Assembly: GCA_964396245.1 (NCBI GenBank)
Contig: CAYNEO010000009.1
Coordinates: 28,683 to 92,682 of the forward strand
Origin: CAYNEO01 sp964396245
GTDB taxonomy: Bacteria; Zixibacteria; MSB-5A5; GN15; FEB-12
Direction: 5' to 3'
DNA length: 64,000 nucleotides
In this document: positions 45,699-54,958 of the stretch, one piece after another
Layout: the number at the start of each line of letters is the position of its first letter
Position numbering within the stretch: the first letter of the stretch is position 1
Program-made: the position numbers and the translations under genes
Notes under the pieces: model-generated
Databases searched by the model: none
Told to the model about the DNA's origin: nothing
The model's input: only the letters and a program-made list of their open reading frames with translations

Positions 45699-47204
45699 AT
45701 GGCTCAACTTGGTTATCAACTTTTCCGGAACGTGCTGTCGTCGTGGGCGGCCTTTGCCCTTCGGATTATCATCTCGTTTTTCTTCGTGCCCTATATCACC
45801 TCGGTGCTGGGCGACACCCGCTACGGCGTCTGGGTGATCATTTTTCAGACGATAAACTACTTTGCCCTGCTCGACCTCGGGCTCGAGAAGGCACTCATAA
45901 GATTTCTGTCCAAGTTTCATAGCCGGAAAGACTACGAGAATGTCAACCGGGTATTGAATACGTCGACCGTGATCTACGCCGGTGTCGGGGCGGCGGTGAT
46001 GGTTGGCGTGTTGTTGACGGCCGCTTTCCTGTTCCAGTATTTCCGGATTCCGAGCGAGTCTCTTCTCGCGGAAGGCAAAGCCGCGCTCATCATTGTCGGT
46101 ATCTACGCCGCTGTGCGTTTTCTCCTGCTGCCGTTCGGGGGCAGTCTGGGGGCATTCCAGCGCTACGATGTTTCCAACGCGCAGTCAATCGCGGAGGACA
46201 TCATCCGCACGTTGCTTCTCGTATGGCTGTTGTCCGAGGGCTACGGTCTGGCGGCTCTGGCCGCCGTGATCCTGTTCACGGGAGTACTGAGACAAATTGC
46301 CGGGGCGATATGGTTGAAAAGAATCTATCCAGCCGTGCGCCTGAATCTTGGCCTGGCCAATCGTGAGACGGCACGCTCGCTTCTGGGATACTCCAAGATA
46401 TCGTTGGGCGTAACGATGGCGTGGTTGATCATATTCGGGTCGGATTCACTTCTCCTGGGGCTGCTGGCCTCGAGCGCCGCTGCCGGTGTCTTTGCGCCGG
46501 CTGCCCAGCTTATGCTGTACATTCGCGGCGTCGTGAATACGGTGGGCACACCAATCACACCGACAATCTCTCATCTCGAAGCCCAGGGGAATATGGGAGC
46601 CGTGCGAGATATATACCTGATCGGGCTGAAGTATGTCGGCTACTTTTCCTTTCTGATGGCTTCGGGGGTTATCGTTTTCGCGCAGCCGTTCGTGGCACTC
46701 TGGCTCGCCCCGGAATTTGCCGGCGCCGCAACCGTGATGATGATCCTGGCAATCGGACTGACGGTTTTTCTTCCGCAAATTATCGGCAACGCGGTGTTCT
46801 TCGGCACAGAGAGGCACCGTTATCTACTCTATGTGCTAATAATAGAGGCGGTATCCAAGCTGATTCTGTCATTCATCCTTGTGGGACCGTACGGGCTGGC
46901 CGGGATGGCGCTGGCGACGACAATCCCGCAAGTTGTCCTTTACCTGACCCTCTACCCTGCTTTCCTGGCGCGGGTCCTGAAGATCCCCGTCGGACAGATT
47001 TTCGTCACTCTCTTTAAGTCAGGTATTCCGGCCGCGGCGTTTACTTTACCGGCCGGAATTCTCCTGTCTTACTGGCTGGAGCCGTCCAGCTGGGGAGCTT
47101 TCATTCTCGATGTTGTGATTGTCACCGCCATCGGTTTGGTCCCGGCCCTCCGGCTCTTCCAACGTGCAGATCTGGCGGCTTTCAAACGTCTCGGCAGCGA
47201 ATAA
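45699..47204 (+). CDS. Oligosaccharide flippase / polysaccharide biosynthesis membrane protein (MATE-like, Wzx type)
   Basis: A 501-residue polytopic protein with about 12-14 helices. It opens LFRNVLSSWAAFALRIIISFFFVPYITSVLGDTRYGVWVI, the common start of Wzx-like transporters that flip lipid-linked glycans across the inner membrane. Further segments include LGYSKISLGVTMAWLIIFGSDSLLLG and YLLYVLIIEAVSKLILSFILVGPYGLAGMALATTIPQ. No clear ribosome site precedes the ATG; a possible promoter (TTGCGC, 16 bases, TATACC, ending at 45665) leaves a leader of about 25 bases. No glycosyltransferase genes adjoin it, so the substrate is unknown. Confidence 0.85.
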   Translation: MAQLGYQLFRNVLSSWAAFALRIIISFFFVPYITSVLGDTRYGVWVIIFQTINYFALLDLGLEKALIRFLSKFHSRKDYENVNRVLNTSTVIYAGVGAAVMVGVLLTAAFLFQYFRIPSESLLAEGKAALIIVGIYAAVRFLLLPFGGSLGAFQRYDVSNAQSIAEDIIRTLLLVWLLSEGYGLAALAAVILFTGVLRQIAGAIWLKRIYPAVRLNLGLANRETARSLLGYSKISLGVTMAWLIIFGSDSLLLGLLASSAAAGVFAPAAQLMLYIRGVVNTVGTPITPTISHLEAQGNMGAVRDIYLIGLKYVGYFSFLMASGVIVFAQPFVALWLAPEFAGAATVMMILAIGLTVFLPQIIGNAVFFGTERHRYLLYVLIIEAVSKLILSFILVGPYGLAGMALATTIPQVVLYLTLYPAFLARVLKIPVGQIFVTLFKSGIPAAAFTLPAGILLSYWLEPSSWGAFILDVVIVTAIGLVPALRLFQRADLAAFKRLGSE

Positions 47205-47208
47205 GCAC

Positions 47209-47237
47209 AAAAAAACTGCCGGACGGATGCCCGGCAG
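47209..47237 (-). terminator. Rho-independent terminator of the 2-oxoacid dehydrogenase gene
   Basis: CTGCCGG and CCGGCAG form a stem followed by seven T on the minus strand. It also lies just past the stop of the convergent flippase gene. Confidence 0.85.
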
Positions 47238-47264
47238 CTCAGGTCGATAACAAGAGATACTCAC

Positions 47265-49559
47265 TCAATAGTTGTCGTGCAGTTCTTCCACCGCCGCCAC
47301 TATCTTGTCTACTGTCGGCAGGCAGGCGGCGTCGCCATCCATACCATAAGCGACCCGCGCATCGATAGCCGTTACGGTCTTAACGGGGGCTTCCAGATGG
47401 AACAGCCCTTCGCCGCCGGTTATGATCGAAGAAATGGTCGCGGCCATACCGCCGTCGAAACGGTCCTCGGTCACGACTACCACTTTGCCGCAATCTCGGG
47501 CGGTGTTGATAATCGCTTCTTCGTCGATGGGTTTGAGCGTCCGCAGGTCCACGAGCCGGATGTTGATGCCCTTCTCTTTGAGGACCTCCGACGCTTTGCG
47601 GGCCATCTGAAAAGTGGCGCCATAGGTGATAATCCCGATATCGGTATTCTCTTCGTCGTAGACTTTGGCAACACCGAACGGAATGAGTTCGTCGATGTCG
47701 GGGTATTCGGCTTCCATGGGAACGCCTTCCCAGTCGCGACGATTGTACAGCGCGACGGATTCGCAGAAGAGGACCGGATCGTTAGTAGCGAAAGCGGTTT
47801 TCAGAAGACCGGCAGCGTCGTGGGCGTTCGACGGCACGGCGATGAGCAAACCGGGTATGTTCGCCCACGTCCCGATATTACCCTCCGAGTGCCAGAAGGC
47901 GCCGGCGCCCTGCTTATAGCCGCCGTATGTTGTCCGAATCACCATCGGCATATTCCACAACCCGCCGGACCGCTGGTAGACCGTGGCAACGCGGTCTTTA
48001 AGCATCTGATAGGCGGGTGACATATAGTCGAGAAACTGGATCTCCGGTATGGGTCGTCGTCCCTGCCAGACGTGCCCGGCGGCGCGCCCCAGAATACCGG
48101 CTTCGTCAAGAGGGGTATTGAAACAGCGGTCATTGCCGAATTCCCGCTGAAGATTTTTCGTTACGAGAAAGACCCCGCCCTTACCCTTGAGTTTCGACTG
48201 CTTCTCGATTTCCTCGATCATATGACCGGAGAAGTCGGCGACGTCCTCGCCAAACAGAAGCACGTCGGTTGTCAACTGGAAAAGATCGAAGAGCGTGTAA
48301 TTGATCGCAAAGCGCATGGTCATCGGTCCGACGTTCTCGGGGAGTTCGGGGCTGGTAAAATACCCTTTTTCGTGGTACTCCTTGAATTTCTCGGCGCGAT
48401 CGATCTTGCAGGCGTCGCGATACTTTTTCCAGGTCTCCTTGACCTGCTCGAAGTCATAGTTGTGGACATTCTCGAGAATGAGCTCGGTGGTCTTGGGCTG
48501 ATAGGTGGAAACCGCCTTCTGGGATTCTTCGGAGACGTTTTTGTCTATCTGGTCCCACATCTTCCCAATCTCTTCCGGCGTTATGATGCCGTCTTCGATA
48601 AACGCATTGCACGTTTTCAGAATACAGTCATTGTAGGTATGCCAGTCCTGTTCGACCGGGTCCATGTAGAACGACTGGTCGTCGGAGCCCGAGTGCGAAC
48701 CCTCACGAGTAACGCGGATATTCATAATCACCGGGCGACGCTCTTCGCGCGTATACTTGATCGCTTCCGAGGCACATTTAAGTGCATCCTTGACATCGGT
48801 TCCGTCGCACTGGAGGATTTTCAGCCCAAAACGCTGGTAGCCTTCGAACGGTGTGGTCGGGTCCCCCTCGGGAAACTGCTCCTCAACCGAAACGGAGATG
48901 GCCCAGCCGCAGTTGTAGATGGCGAAAATGGTCGGCGCATGGAAAAAGACGGCATTAAAAACGGCCCGACCGAATTCTGATTCGGAGGTCGAGCCTTCGC
49001 CGATACAGCAGAGGACTATCGCGTCTTTGGGGTAGGCGCCGCCGGGAAAAACGGCCTGCTGGGAAATCTCGGTCGGATGAACGATAGCCTCGCCGACACC
49101 GGCCGCCTCCAAGGCATGAGAGCCGGTCGGGGATGACTGTGGCAAACAGGCCAGTTCGGGATAGCCCGGATGGGCCGGGATTTGCATGCCCTTGTTCTTG
49201 CCGCGGGCATCGCCGATCGCCTCAAGCATCTTGTCCCATAAAGTGGATCCGCGGTGAATATCGAAGGCCTTGTTGCGGTAATATCCGACAAAGGGGTCAT
49301 TTTTGCGCAACTGGGATGCAAACGCCACATCCATCAGCTCCTTTCCCCCGCAGCCGATGAAGAATCGGTTGTACCCCTTTCGAAGCAGCAGTTTTTCTTC
49401 GCGCTCCACCCTCCGGGCGGTGAGCATAGAGTGCAACATTCCCTTGAGCTCAGCGGGAGTCTTGCCGTTGTAATCGTCGAGCGGCTGGTCGTCTTTGACC
49501 GTTTTCGGTAGTTTTCCTTCGAAGCTGCGGACTTTGTCTATAAGCGCCAGAACCTCCAA
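47265..49559 (-). CDS. 2-oxoacid dehydrogenase E1 component, fused alpha and beta subunits
   Basis: The 764-residue protein joins both halves of a thiamine diphosphate-dependent E1. The alpha part (1 to about 390) has the cofactor motif CCIGEGSTSESEFGRAVFNAVFFHAPTIFAIYNCGWAIS. The beta part (from about 400) has MRFAINYTLFDLF, FGEDVADFSG, FNTPLDEAGILGRAAGHVWQGRRPIPEIQFLDY and VVVTEDRFDGGMAATISS. Such enzymes decarboxylate pyruvate or branched-chain 2-oxoacids for transfer to a lipoyl E2. The start is a TTG with a perfect AAGGAGG site seven bases upstream. No E2 or E3 gene is adjacent. Branched-chain specificity is more likely than pyruvate, since nifJ is present, but this is not shown. Confidence 0.88.
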   Translation of the reverse strand: MEVLALIDKVRSFEGKLPKTVKDDQPLDDYNGKTPAELKGMLHSMLTARRVEREEKLLLRKGYNRFFIGCGGKELMDVAFASQLRKNDPFVGYYRNKAFDIHRGSTLWDKMLEAIGDARGKNKGMQIPAHPGYPELACLPQSSPTGSHALEAAGVGEAIVHPTEISQQAVFPGGAYPKDAIVLCCIGEGSTSESEFGRAVFNAVFFHAPTIFAIYNCGWAISVSVEEQFPEGDPTTPFEGYQRFGLKILQCDGTDVKDALKCASEAIKYTREERRPVIMNIRVTREGSHSGSDDQSFYMDPVEQDWHTYNDCILKTCNAFIEDGIITPEEIGKMWDQIDKNVSEESQKAVSTYQPKTTELILENVHNYDFEQVKETWKKYRDACKIDRAEKFKEYHEKGYFTSPELPENVGPMTMRFAINYTLFDLFQLTTDVLLFGEDVADFSGHMIEEIEKQSKLKGKGGVFLVTKNLQREFGNDRCFNTPLDEAGILGRAAGHVWQGRRPIPEIQFLDYMSPAYQMLKDRVATVYQRSGGLWNMPMVIRTTYGGYKQGAGAFWHSEGNIGTWANIPGLLIAVPSNAHDAAGLLKTAFATNDPVLFCESVALYNRRDWEGVPMEAEYPDIDELIPFGVAKVYDEENTDIGIITYGATFQMARKASEVLKEKGINIRLVDLRTLKPIDEEAIINTARDCGKVVVVTEDRFDGGMAATISSIITGGEGLFHLEAPVKTVTAIDARVAYGMDGDAACLPTVDKIVAAVEELHDNY

Positions 49560-49753
49560 CTGGGCACCTCCTTGATTTGCAATCTATTGTGTAACACGTA
49601 ATTTGCACATACCAATTCACGACTATAACACGACTGTGCGGGAAAGGCTCCCGATATGATATACTTTTTTGCGAAAAATCGCAAAACCATTTTTGCCGTC
49701 AGTGGCGGACGGAACTCCTCTCCCTCTCAGCCGGTCACTGGTGCCGATTCGGC

Positions 49754-49782
49754 TTGTCCCGGCCGCAATTTTTGGCTACCAT
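49754..49782 (+). promoter_or_regulatory. Predicted promoter of the S9 peptidase gene
   Basis: TTGTCC and TACCAT are separated by 17 bases; transcription would start near 49789, upstream of the chosen ATG at 49820. It lies in the divergent gap with the 2-oxoacid dehydrogenase gene. Confidence 0.45.
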
Positions 49783-49819
49783 TGGACAAATGTACTGGAA
49801 ACGAAGGAGCCAATCACTG

Positions 49820-51841
49820 ATGAAGAAAACGACCAAGCGAAAACCGCGAAAGAAGAAAGTATCGGTAGAGCATCTCTTCCGACTGCTCGTGCCAACATCG
49901 GTATCGATATCAAACGATGAGAAACGCACCGCCTATACCGTGGAACGAATCGACACCAAAGACAACAAGTACTACACCAACATTCACATGTGTGATATCG
50001 CCGGTGGAAAAAGCTGGCAGTTCACCCACGGCAAGCAGGCCGACGGCAGGCCGGTCTGGTCACCGGATGACAGCCACCTGGCGTTTGTCTCGACAAGGGA
50101 CAAGAAAACCGGCATATACGTGATGCCATCCGAAGGCGGGGCCGAACGCAAGCTGATTGAACTGGATGGTTCGATAGCCAATTTGCAGTGGACGCCCGAC
50201 GGCAAGGACCTCGTTTTTGCCCTTCGGAATAACGACTCTAATTTTATCACGGACGAAAAGAAGAAAAACGAGCCGCCGGTATTCCGTCACATCACGCGTT
50301 TCTGGTACCGGCTGGACGGAGAGGGCTTCCTCCCCAAGGATAAATATCAGGTCTACACGCTCAATGTCGAGAGCGGCAAGATGCGTCAGATCACGGGCGG
50401 CAAGCGCGATAACACTAATCCAAGTGTTTCGCCGGACGGGAAATGGATCGCCTATGTATCGAACCGGTCCAAAGATCCGGACATCGAATTTCTCAAAGAA
50501 AGCCTGTTCATGGTGCCGTTTGAGGGCGGCGAGGAAAAAGAAGTCCCGACTCCTCTCGGTCCCAAGGCCGCGCCACGGTTTTCACCCGATGGCAAGCTGA
50601 TAGCGTATATCGGGCACGACAATCCCAGCGACGCCTGGGGCGTTACAAATGCCCGAATCTGGGTGGTTGGGGTCAACAATCGTCCGCAGGCTCACGATAT
50701 TCTGCCGAAGTTTGATCGCCATGCGTACGATTCGATGATTGCCGATCTCTCAGACGCCCATGATGCCGGAGCATTGTTCTGGTCGGCCGACGGTAAGCGG
50801 CTCTATTTCGCAGCATCGGATACCGGAGTGACCAACCTGTTCTATGTTCCGGTCAGAGGCGGCAAGCCAACACGCTTTTTCAAAGGCAAGTGTCACGTGA
50901 AGGGTTTTTCGATGGCCGGAAAGAAGCGGACGGTGGCGTTGATTTACTCGGATTTGAACAATCCCGGTGATATCATGTCCTCGCCGATGACTTTTGGTGC
51001 CGAGAAAAAGGCTGTCCGCCATACCGACCTGAACCCGTGGCTGAGAAGCGAGGTGCAACTGGCGAAAACCAGGGAAGTGTGGTTCAAGGCGTATGACGGC
51101 ACGGAGATTCAAGGATGGCTGGTTACGCCTCCTGATTTCAAGCCGACTCGCAAGTATCCTGCGATTCTTGAGATTCACGGGGGACCCCGGGCGCAGTATG
51201 GCCACTCATTCTTCCATGAAATGCAATACCTGGCGGCGCAGGGGTATGTCGTGTTCTACACCAATCCGAGGGGCGGCGCCGGTCGCGGTGAAACCTTCGC
51301 CGGATGCATCGTCGGCGACTGGGGCGGCTTCGACTACCAGGATTGCATGGCCGCCGCCGATTACATGGAAGACCTGAAATATGTCGACCCAAAACGCACC
51401 GGCGTCACCGGCGGCTCATATGGCGGCTACATGACCAACTGGATTGTCGGCCAGACAGATCGATTCGCAGCGGCCGTGACGCAGCGGTCGATCAGTAACC
51501 TGGTTTCGTTCGTGGGCTCCTCAGACATCGGCTTCGACCTTGAAATGGAGTTCAAAGGGTGGCCGTGGACCAATCCGGAGAATTACGAGAAGTGCTCGCC
51601 GATTACCTATTTTGGTAATGTCAGAACGCCGGTTCTCATCATCCACAGCGAGCAGGATTTGCGATGTCCGATCGAGCAGGCGGAGCAGATGTTCGCCATG
51701 CTCAAGCTGCTCGGCAAGAAAGTGGAGATGGTGCGCTTCCCGGAGGAGCCGCACGGACTCTCACGCCACGGGCGCCCGGACCGTCGCAAGGCACGGCTCG
51801 AGTGGATTGTGAAGTGGTTCGATCAGTATCTGAAGAAATAA
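49820..51841 (+). CDS. S9-family prolyl oligopeptidase / acylaminoacyl peptidase
   Basis: I start at MKKTTKRKPRKKK (49820), ten bases after AGGAG; in-frame starts upstream overlap the predicted promoter. The 673-residue serine peptidase has an N-terminal PD40 propeller (FTHGKQADGRPVWSPDDSHLAFVSTRDKKTGIYVM, NPSVSPDGKWIAYVSN). The alpha/beta hydrolase domain follows, with the triad S533 (GGSYGGYM), D613 (HSEQDLRCP) and H645 (EEPHGLSRHG). There is no signal peptide, so it is cytoplasmic and probably degrades small peptides. All catalytic residues are present. Confidence 0.92.
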   Translation: MKKTTKRKPRKKKVSVEHLFRLLVPTSVSISNDEKRTAYTVERIDTKDNKYYTNIHMCDIAGGKSWQFTHGKQADGRPVWSPDDSHLAFVSTRDKKTGIYVMPSEGGAERKLIELDGSIANLQWTPDGKDLVFALRNNDSNFITDEKKKNEPPVFRHITRFWYRLDGEGFLPKDKYQVYTLNVESGKMRQITGGKRDNTNPSVSPDGKWIAYVSNRSKDPDIEFLKESLFMVPFEGGEEKEVPTPLGPKAAPRFSPDGKLIAYIGHDNPSDAWGVTNARIWVVGVNNRPQAHDILPKFDRHAYDSMIADLSDAHDAGALFWSADGKRLYFAASDTGVTNLFYVPVRGGKPTRFFKGKCHVKGFSMAGKKRTVALIYSDLNNPGDIMSSPMTFGAEKKAVRHTDLNPWLRSEVQLAKTREVWFKAYDGTEIQGWLVTPPDFKPTRKYPAILEIHGGPRAQYGHSFFHEMQYLAAQGYVVFYTNPRGGAGRGETFAGCIVGDWGGFDYQDCMAAADYMEDLKYVDPKRTGVTGGSYGGYMTNWIVGQTDRFAAAVTQRSISNLVSFVGSSDIGFDLEMEFKGWPWTNPENYEKCSPITYFGNVRTPVLIIHSEQDLRCPIEQAEQMFAMLKLLGKKVEMVRFPEEPHGLSRHGRPDRRKARLEWIVKWFDQYLKK

Positions 51842-51863
51842 TGAAGCGTCGTTTGACAGAAGC

Positions 51864-51900
51864 AACCCGGGTGGGTCCTACTTTCGCCCGGGTTTTATTT
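51864..51900 (+). terminator. Rho-independent terminator of the S9 peptidase gene
   Basis: AACCCGGG and CCCGGGTT form the stem, followed by TTTTATTTT. It lies between convergent genes. Confidence 0.85.
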
Positions 51901-51915
51901 TGGGCGTGAATGCAC

Positions 51916-52323
51916 TTAGTTATGCTCGCGGTTGAACCAGTGTTCCTGGAGGTACTTCTGGGCCTCGGCGTGCGTCCGGAAGATCTGGGACATGTTCTTA
52001 GTATCTCCGACCGCAAACATCTCGTTTAGCTGGCGGAACGTGCTCGGATTATTGAGCACGTTGATGGACAGAACCATTCCGTTTTTCCGACACCATTCCA
52101 GATGTTCACCGATCTTCCTGATCACTTCGGGGTAGGACGTTTTCCAGTTTGACAGGTCGACGAGCTTGGCCCAGGGCTTGCCGAGCAGCGGCTTCACTTC
52201 GGTTTTGAAGTCTTCGTAATACTTCTCCGCAGTGGCCAGTTTCCAGATTCCAAAGATCTTCTCATAAATGATTGCATTATCGACATCGACGTCGAAGGAA
52301 TATTCCAAACTCCAGCCAGTCAT
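51916..52323 (-). CDS. STAS/SpoIIAA-like small protein
   Basis: A 135-residue soluble protein with no signal peptide. The alternating pattern YSFDVDVDNAIIYEKIFGIWKLATAEKYYEDFKTEV, followed by WAKLVDLSNWKTSYPEVIRKIGEHLEWCRKNGMVLSINVLN, looks like the SpoIIAA-like/STAS fold often found as a stand-alone domain. There is no clear phosphorylatable serine motif of the anti-sigma antagonist type. It is flanked by a terminator on one side and the btuB-like gene on the other. Role unknown; a lipid- or nucleotide-binding regulatory role is inference. Confidence 0.6.
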   Translation of the reverse strand: MTGWSLEYSFDVDVDNAIIYEKIFGIWKLATAEKYYEDFKTEVKPLLGKPWAKLVDLSNWKTSYPEVIRKIGEHLEWCRKNGMVLSINVLNNPSTFRQLNEMFAVGDTKNMSQIFRTHAEAQKYLQEHWFNREHN

Positions 52324-52492
52324 TATCAGTCTCGTTTTCTAGAGGGTTGTGCAACTAAAGGTAGATGCGATGGCAATACAGTTTACCTTACGCCGACAAC
52401 GTGTGCAAGCTAAAAACGCCGCATATCGCGAGCGCCTATCACCCAAATGCCCGTAGGTACCGAGCGTCCCGTCATCGGATACCTTCTTAACG

Positions 52493-52538
52493 AAAAACGG
52501 AGCGGAAAGTTCTCGGCGAGACTACACAAGATCGCTCC
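52493..52538 (-). terminator. Probable terminator of the BtuB-like gene
   Basis: An outer stem GGAGCG/CGCTCC encloses an inner TCTCG-C-CGAGA hairpin, followed by five T on the minus strand. It begins 33 bases after the stop. Confidence 0.6.
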
Positions 52539-52570
52539 CTGATCTCACTCGGACTGACCGAGCTCAGGTC

Positions 52571-54628
52571 TCAGAGCAAATCATAGGACATATCCAGTAC
52601 CACACGCCGGCCCGGTGTCGGATAATCGCGATCCGAGAGTGTATACCCGAACTGATCCGGCCGGCCCCGGTCGGTCAGGTCATAGCCGGTCAGCTTCAGG
52701 CTGACATGATCGGCCAGCTGCGCCGTTACCGACAGCCCCAATTCATACACTTTCTCTATTGTCTTCGGTACCCCTCCGTAGAGGACAATTCCACGATCAC
52801 CGGTATATGTGCAATTGAAGTTCACGGCAAAGCTTTTTGAAGGATACGCCGTGATATCCGTCCGCCACTTGATTTCCGGTACGTAGAATGCGGGGACAAA
52901 CAGCGAACCGTCGTCCGTTGTCTGTCGGGCGTGCTGATAGACCCCCGACCAGGTTGCTCTGAGGAAGTCGACCGGCCGAATGGCGCAGGTCAGGTCAAGG
53001 CCCGTCGAGCGAAATTTCTCCACGTTCTGCGGGACGGAGCGGAAGATCGTCGGATCGTGACGATACTGGATTAGCGAATCAATCGTCTGGCGAAAAACGG
53101 TGGCGCGAACAGAGCCATAACCGGCGGTCGAGACCCATTCGAAGCTGCCGTGAATCGATCGGGAGGTTTCCGGGCTCAGGTCGGCGTTGCCGGCGGTATA
53201 GACATCATCGGCAAACTGCTCGGCAATGGTCGGAAGTCGAAATGCGTAGCCATAGCCGGCCTTGAATCGGATGGCAGAGGTCAGCGACACTACGGCACCC
53301 ACGTTGTAGGAGGTCTGTGTGTCGCGGTTCCTGATGAATTGGAGCCGCCCACTGGCGTTGAGAGTCAATACGTCTGCAGGTTGGTAATCGGCGGCGCCCC
53401 AAAAGTCTGTTTGATTCTGTGATCCCGCCCAGTAATTGAACTGGTTGTAATCATATTGGCTTGGCGCAAAGGGGCCGGCAAGATTCGACACGTAACTGGT
53501 GTCATCGGAGGTGGCGCGAAGAGAGCCGGAAAGCCAGTCGATCCCTCCGGCAAGGTCCAGCGAGCCAAGATTGCGCAGGATCCGGGCGTTGACGCCGGCC
53601 GAGCGCTTGTTGTAAATCGAGCGTGAGGCGACATCGACAGAATCTATTGTCAGCACGCTGTCGCCGCCGTCGGGCGTGTAATAGTAGGCTTGATAGTTGT
53701 ATAGCGAATGATAATCCAGATTCTTCTTCTCCCAGAAAAGGTCGAGTTGCGCCTCGCCGACAGCCTTGTCATAAAACCGGTAAGACATATCGATGGAGTA
53801 ATTCTCGTCCGCCTGATATGTGGTCAGGCTACTTGATTCCGAACTTCCGTACACCGGAATGTATTGAGGGTCTGGCACCGGGCCGGGGACACCGAGACTA
53901 TCGTCAAAGTATCGACCCGAAATCGAAAGCCGATGTTTATTGCTGGATGACAGGAAGTCTGATCGCAGGCCAAACGAAAGCCGCCGGGCTCCGGCATTGT
54001 CCCGGTGGTTGTCCGATGCCGTGAATTCGGCAAAGCCGCCGACGCCGATACCGAGAGCCTCGTTATACCGCGCGGCATCCATATACAACTGGCGATGATT
54101 GAATGTGCCGTACATGGCATCGACCTCGAGCCGGTCGCTCAGGCTGTTTTTGGGGATGAGATTTACCACCCCGCCGACGGCATCGGCGCCGTAATAGGCG
54201 GACTGCGGCCCTTTCAGGATCTCTATTCTTTCGAATTCCTCGGGACTGTAGTCGGACAGGTTGAATCCTCCCAGGGAGTAGTCTTTGACCACGCGTCCGT
54301 CGTAAAGCAGGAGCATCTGGCGGTTGAACGTGCCCCAGTTTGACAGAGTCGCTACCGACCCGATGCCGTTGGATTGCCTGATATCGACACCGGCGCATCC
54401 ATCGAGCGCGGATTCCAGCGAGGACTCGCCCTTGAGCTGATCGACATTGACGGCGGAAACGGGCCAGACTGATTTTTTCGGCTCGACGCCGAACCGGTTG
54501 GCGGTAACGACAATGGAATCGGAGAGCTGGTGCGGGTCGCGACTGTCGGGTTCTTCTTCGCTTTGCGCCCGGGATCCCGTCGCTCCCAGGGTGACAAGCA
54601 AGAGAGTTGCAAAGAAAACGCGCTTCAT
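52571..54628 (-). CDS. btuB: TonB-dependent outer membrane receptor, probably corrinoid (BtuB-like)
   Basis: The start is the ATG at 54628 with GGAGG five bases upstream; the frame stays open for 219 bases further, but that part is the cobalamin riboswitch and not protein. The 685-residue product has a signal peptide (MKRVFFATLLLVTLGATGSRAQ), a TonB box (DSIVVTANR), a plug domain (LDGCAGVDIRQSNGIGSVATLS, ILKGPQSAYYGADAVGGVVNLI) and a 22-strand barrel ending in a late aromatic-rich strand (RRVVLDMSYDLL). Riboswitch control by cobalamin strongly suggests it imports B12 or other corrinoids. No BtuCDF genes are adjacent. TonB and ExbB are encoded 12-16 kb away in this window. Confidence 0.9.
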   Translation of the reverse strand: MKRVFFATLLLVTLGATGSRAQSEEEPDSRDPHQLSDSIVVTANRFGVEPKKSVWPVSAVNVDQLKGESSLESALDGCAGVDIRQSNGIGSVATLSNWGTFNRQMLLLYDGRVVKDYSLGGFNLSDYSPEEFERIEILKGPQSAYYGADAVGGVVNLIPKNSLSDRLEVDAMYGTFNHRQLYMDAARYNEALGIGVGGFAEFTASDNHRDNAGARRLSFGLRSDFLSSSNKHRLSISGRYFDDSLGVPGPVPDPQYIPVYGSSESSSLTTYQADENYSIDMSYRFYDKAVGEAQLDLFWEKKNLDYHSLYNYQAYYYTPDGGDSVLTIDSVDVASRSIYNKRSAGVNARILRNLGSLDLAGGIDWLSGSLRATSDDTSYVSNLAGPFAPSQYDYNQFNYWAGSQNQTDFWGAADYQPADVLTLNASGRLQFIRNRDTQTSYNVGAVVSLTSAIRFKAGYGYAFRLPTIAEQFADDVYTAGNADLSPETSRSIHGSFEWVSTAGYGSVRATVFRQTIDSLIQYRHDPTIFRSVPQNVEKFRSTGLDLTCAIRPVDFLRATWSGVYQHARQTTDDGSLFVPAFYVPEIKWRTDITAYPSKSFAVNFNCTYTGDRGIVLYGGVPKTIEKVYELGLSVTAQLADHVSLKLTGYDLTDRGRPDQFGYTLSDRDYPTPGRRVVLDMSYDLL

Positions 54629-54648
54629 GGCATCCTCCACATAAGCCA

Positions 54649-54687
54649 TCAGCGCCGGGCGGTTCGCAGCCTGCCAGCCCGCGCTGA
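54649..54687 (-). promoter_or_regulatory. Expression-platform hairpin between riboswitch and btuB start
   Basis: GCGCTGA (54681-54687) and TCAGCGC (54649-54655) form a seven-base-pair stem without a T-run. The GGCAGG inside its loop (54670-54675) can alternatively pair with CCTGCC of the riboswitch 3' strand. The ribosome site (54634-54638) lies just after it, which suggests translational rather than transcriptional control. Confidence 0.5.
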
Positions 54688-54707
54688 CAACACGAAGCGA
54701 GATTGTA

Positions 54708-54868
54708 TCCCGGCAGGTTTCCTGGCTCAGGCATCGAACCTCCGACAAGCGCCTTCCCTGTCCCGTGACAAGTGGCCGTGTGCCTGCGGAGTAGCCATTA
54801 CAGTAGCGGGGCTGCGACGGAATTGCACCGTCTTCCCTATTATCCATCCACTGTGGACGGCACCGAGA
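54708..54868 (-). promoter_or_regulatory. Cobalamin (adenosylcobalamin-type) riboswitch
   Basis: The minus strand contains the conserved core in order: GGTGCC, AGGGAA, CGGTG and CCGTCGCAGCCCC, then GCTACTGTAAT, GCCACT, GGGACAGGGAAGG, and the B12-box-like GCCAGGAAACCTGCC. TCTCGG at the 5' end pairs with CCGGGA at the 3' end as stem P1. It is directly downstream of a predicted promoter and 79 bases upstream of the BtuB-like ATG. Binding of cobalamin is expected to turn expression off. Confidence 0.95.
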
Positions 54869-54881
54869 CTATGTATATAAC

Positions 54882-54911
54882 TAAGTACCGTGTTTGGAAT
54901 GCGGCTGTCAA
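54882..54911 (-). promoter_or_regulatory. Predicted promoter of the btuB riboswitch transcript
   Basis: TTGACA (54911-54906) is followed after 18 bases by TACTTA. Transcription would start near 54875, right at the 5' edge of the riboswitch. The -35 is perfect; the -10 is weak. Confidence 0.55.
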
Positions 54912-54958
54912 GCAATAAGAGGGTATTTACAGATTTGGTCGGGCGGGCTGGTCTGATA

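Noticed and set aside
48072..48980. 302-codon plus-strand frame over the 2-oxoacid dehydrogenase gene
   Set aside because: Antisense to conserved TPP-enzyme motifs.
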